Assembly (NCBI GenBank): GCA_029939815.1
Contig: JAOZSF010000148.1
Span: 1-5,622 of the forward strand
Length of the DNA stretch: 5,622 bases
Direction of reading: 5' to 3'
Source: a bacterium
GTDB taxonomy: Bacteria; Auribacterota; UBA3054; B51-G9
Positions 5,556 to 5,622 of this stretch are shown here, piece after piece (position 1 is the stretch's first letter; each line of letters begins with the position of its first letter). Below the pieces are notes generated by a model. That model was given only the letters and a program-made list of their open reading frames with translations. It did not search any database and was not told the origin of the DNA. The position numbers were made by a program, and so were the translations under genes.

Positions 5556-5622
5556 GCGGGTGTAATTCAGTGGTAGAATGTCAGCTTCCCAAGCTGAACG
5601 TCGCCGGTTCGACTCCGGTCAC
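5556..5622 (+). tRNA. tRNA-Gly with anticodon CCC (3' end cut by the window)
   Basis: The cloverleaf can be laid out by hand. The 5' acceptor strand is GCGGGTG (5556-5562). The D stem is ATTC/GAAT around AGTGGTA, and the anticodon stem TCAGC/GCTGA encloses the loop TTCCCAA with anticodon CCC at 5588-5590. The variable loop has five bases, and the T stem GCCGG/CCGGT (with one G-U pair) encloses TTCGACT. The final CAC pairs with the last three bases of the 5' acceptor strand. The remaining four acceptor bases, the discriminator and any encoded CCA lie outside the window. Codon GGG would be read. The anticodon arm AGCTTCCCAAGCT matches that of Escherichia coli glyU. Confidence 0.95.

Overview
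The window is 5.6 kb of A+T-rich bacterial chromosome. Nearly all of it is coded on the minus strand; only the tRNA at the right edge is on the plus strand. Reading in the minus direction from the right, it holds a catabolic/gluconeogenic enzyme gene (ppdK), then a promoter-led operon: ribosomal protein bS21 (rpsU), a small PUR-domain nucleic-acid-binding protein, and three type II secretion/type IV pilus-like prepilins. The last prepilin stops 88 bases before the left edge, and the operon may continue beyond it.

The organism looks like a member of the PVC group or a neighbouring lineage. My best guess is a low-GC planctomycete (Phycisphaerae-like). This rests on the Lys-rich start of the PPDK, the PUR protein with its FFYVDYKEN and RGRFLKITE segments, and GspG-like pseudopilins ending in a WSAGPN...NW tail. 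It is inference from remembered family flavour, not a computed placement; Omnitrophica or another deep lineage is possible.

Right end (5294-5622): a partial tRNA-Gly(CCC) and ppdK are transcribed divergently from a 262-base spacer. ppdK has a consensus sigma70 promoter (TTGACA, 17 bases, TATAAT with an upstream TG), and the tRNA has a good TTGTCC-17-TATAAT promoter. ppdK (2564-5293) is full length, and every catalytic residue checked is present at a consistent offset from the Clostridium symbiosum enzyme.

Middle (2343-2563): the ppdK-rpsU spacer holds an A+T-rich inverted repeat with an apparent 8-base period, then a TTGACT-17-TATAAT promoter and a leader of about 95 bases that can fold into a hairpin. 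rpsU most likely starts at a GTG with a strong Shine-Dalgarno, not at the longer upstream GTG.

Left (89-2342): rpsU, the PUR gene and the three prepilins are packed at 3, 18, -1 and 5 bases apart, so they probably share one transcript. This would place a translation component and a putative RNA-binding regulator ahead of envelope secretion/pilus parts. It is the most unusual arrangement in the window. I see no CRISPR array, insertion sequence, phage gene or other clearly new system.
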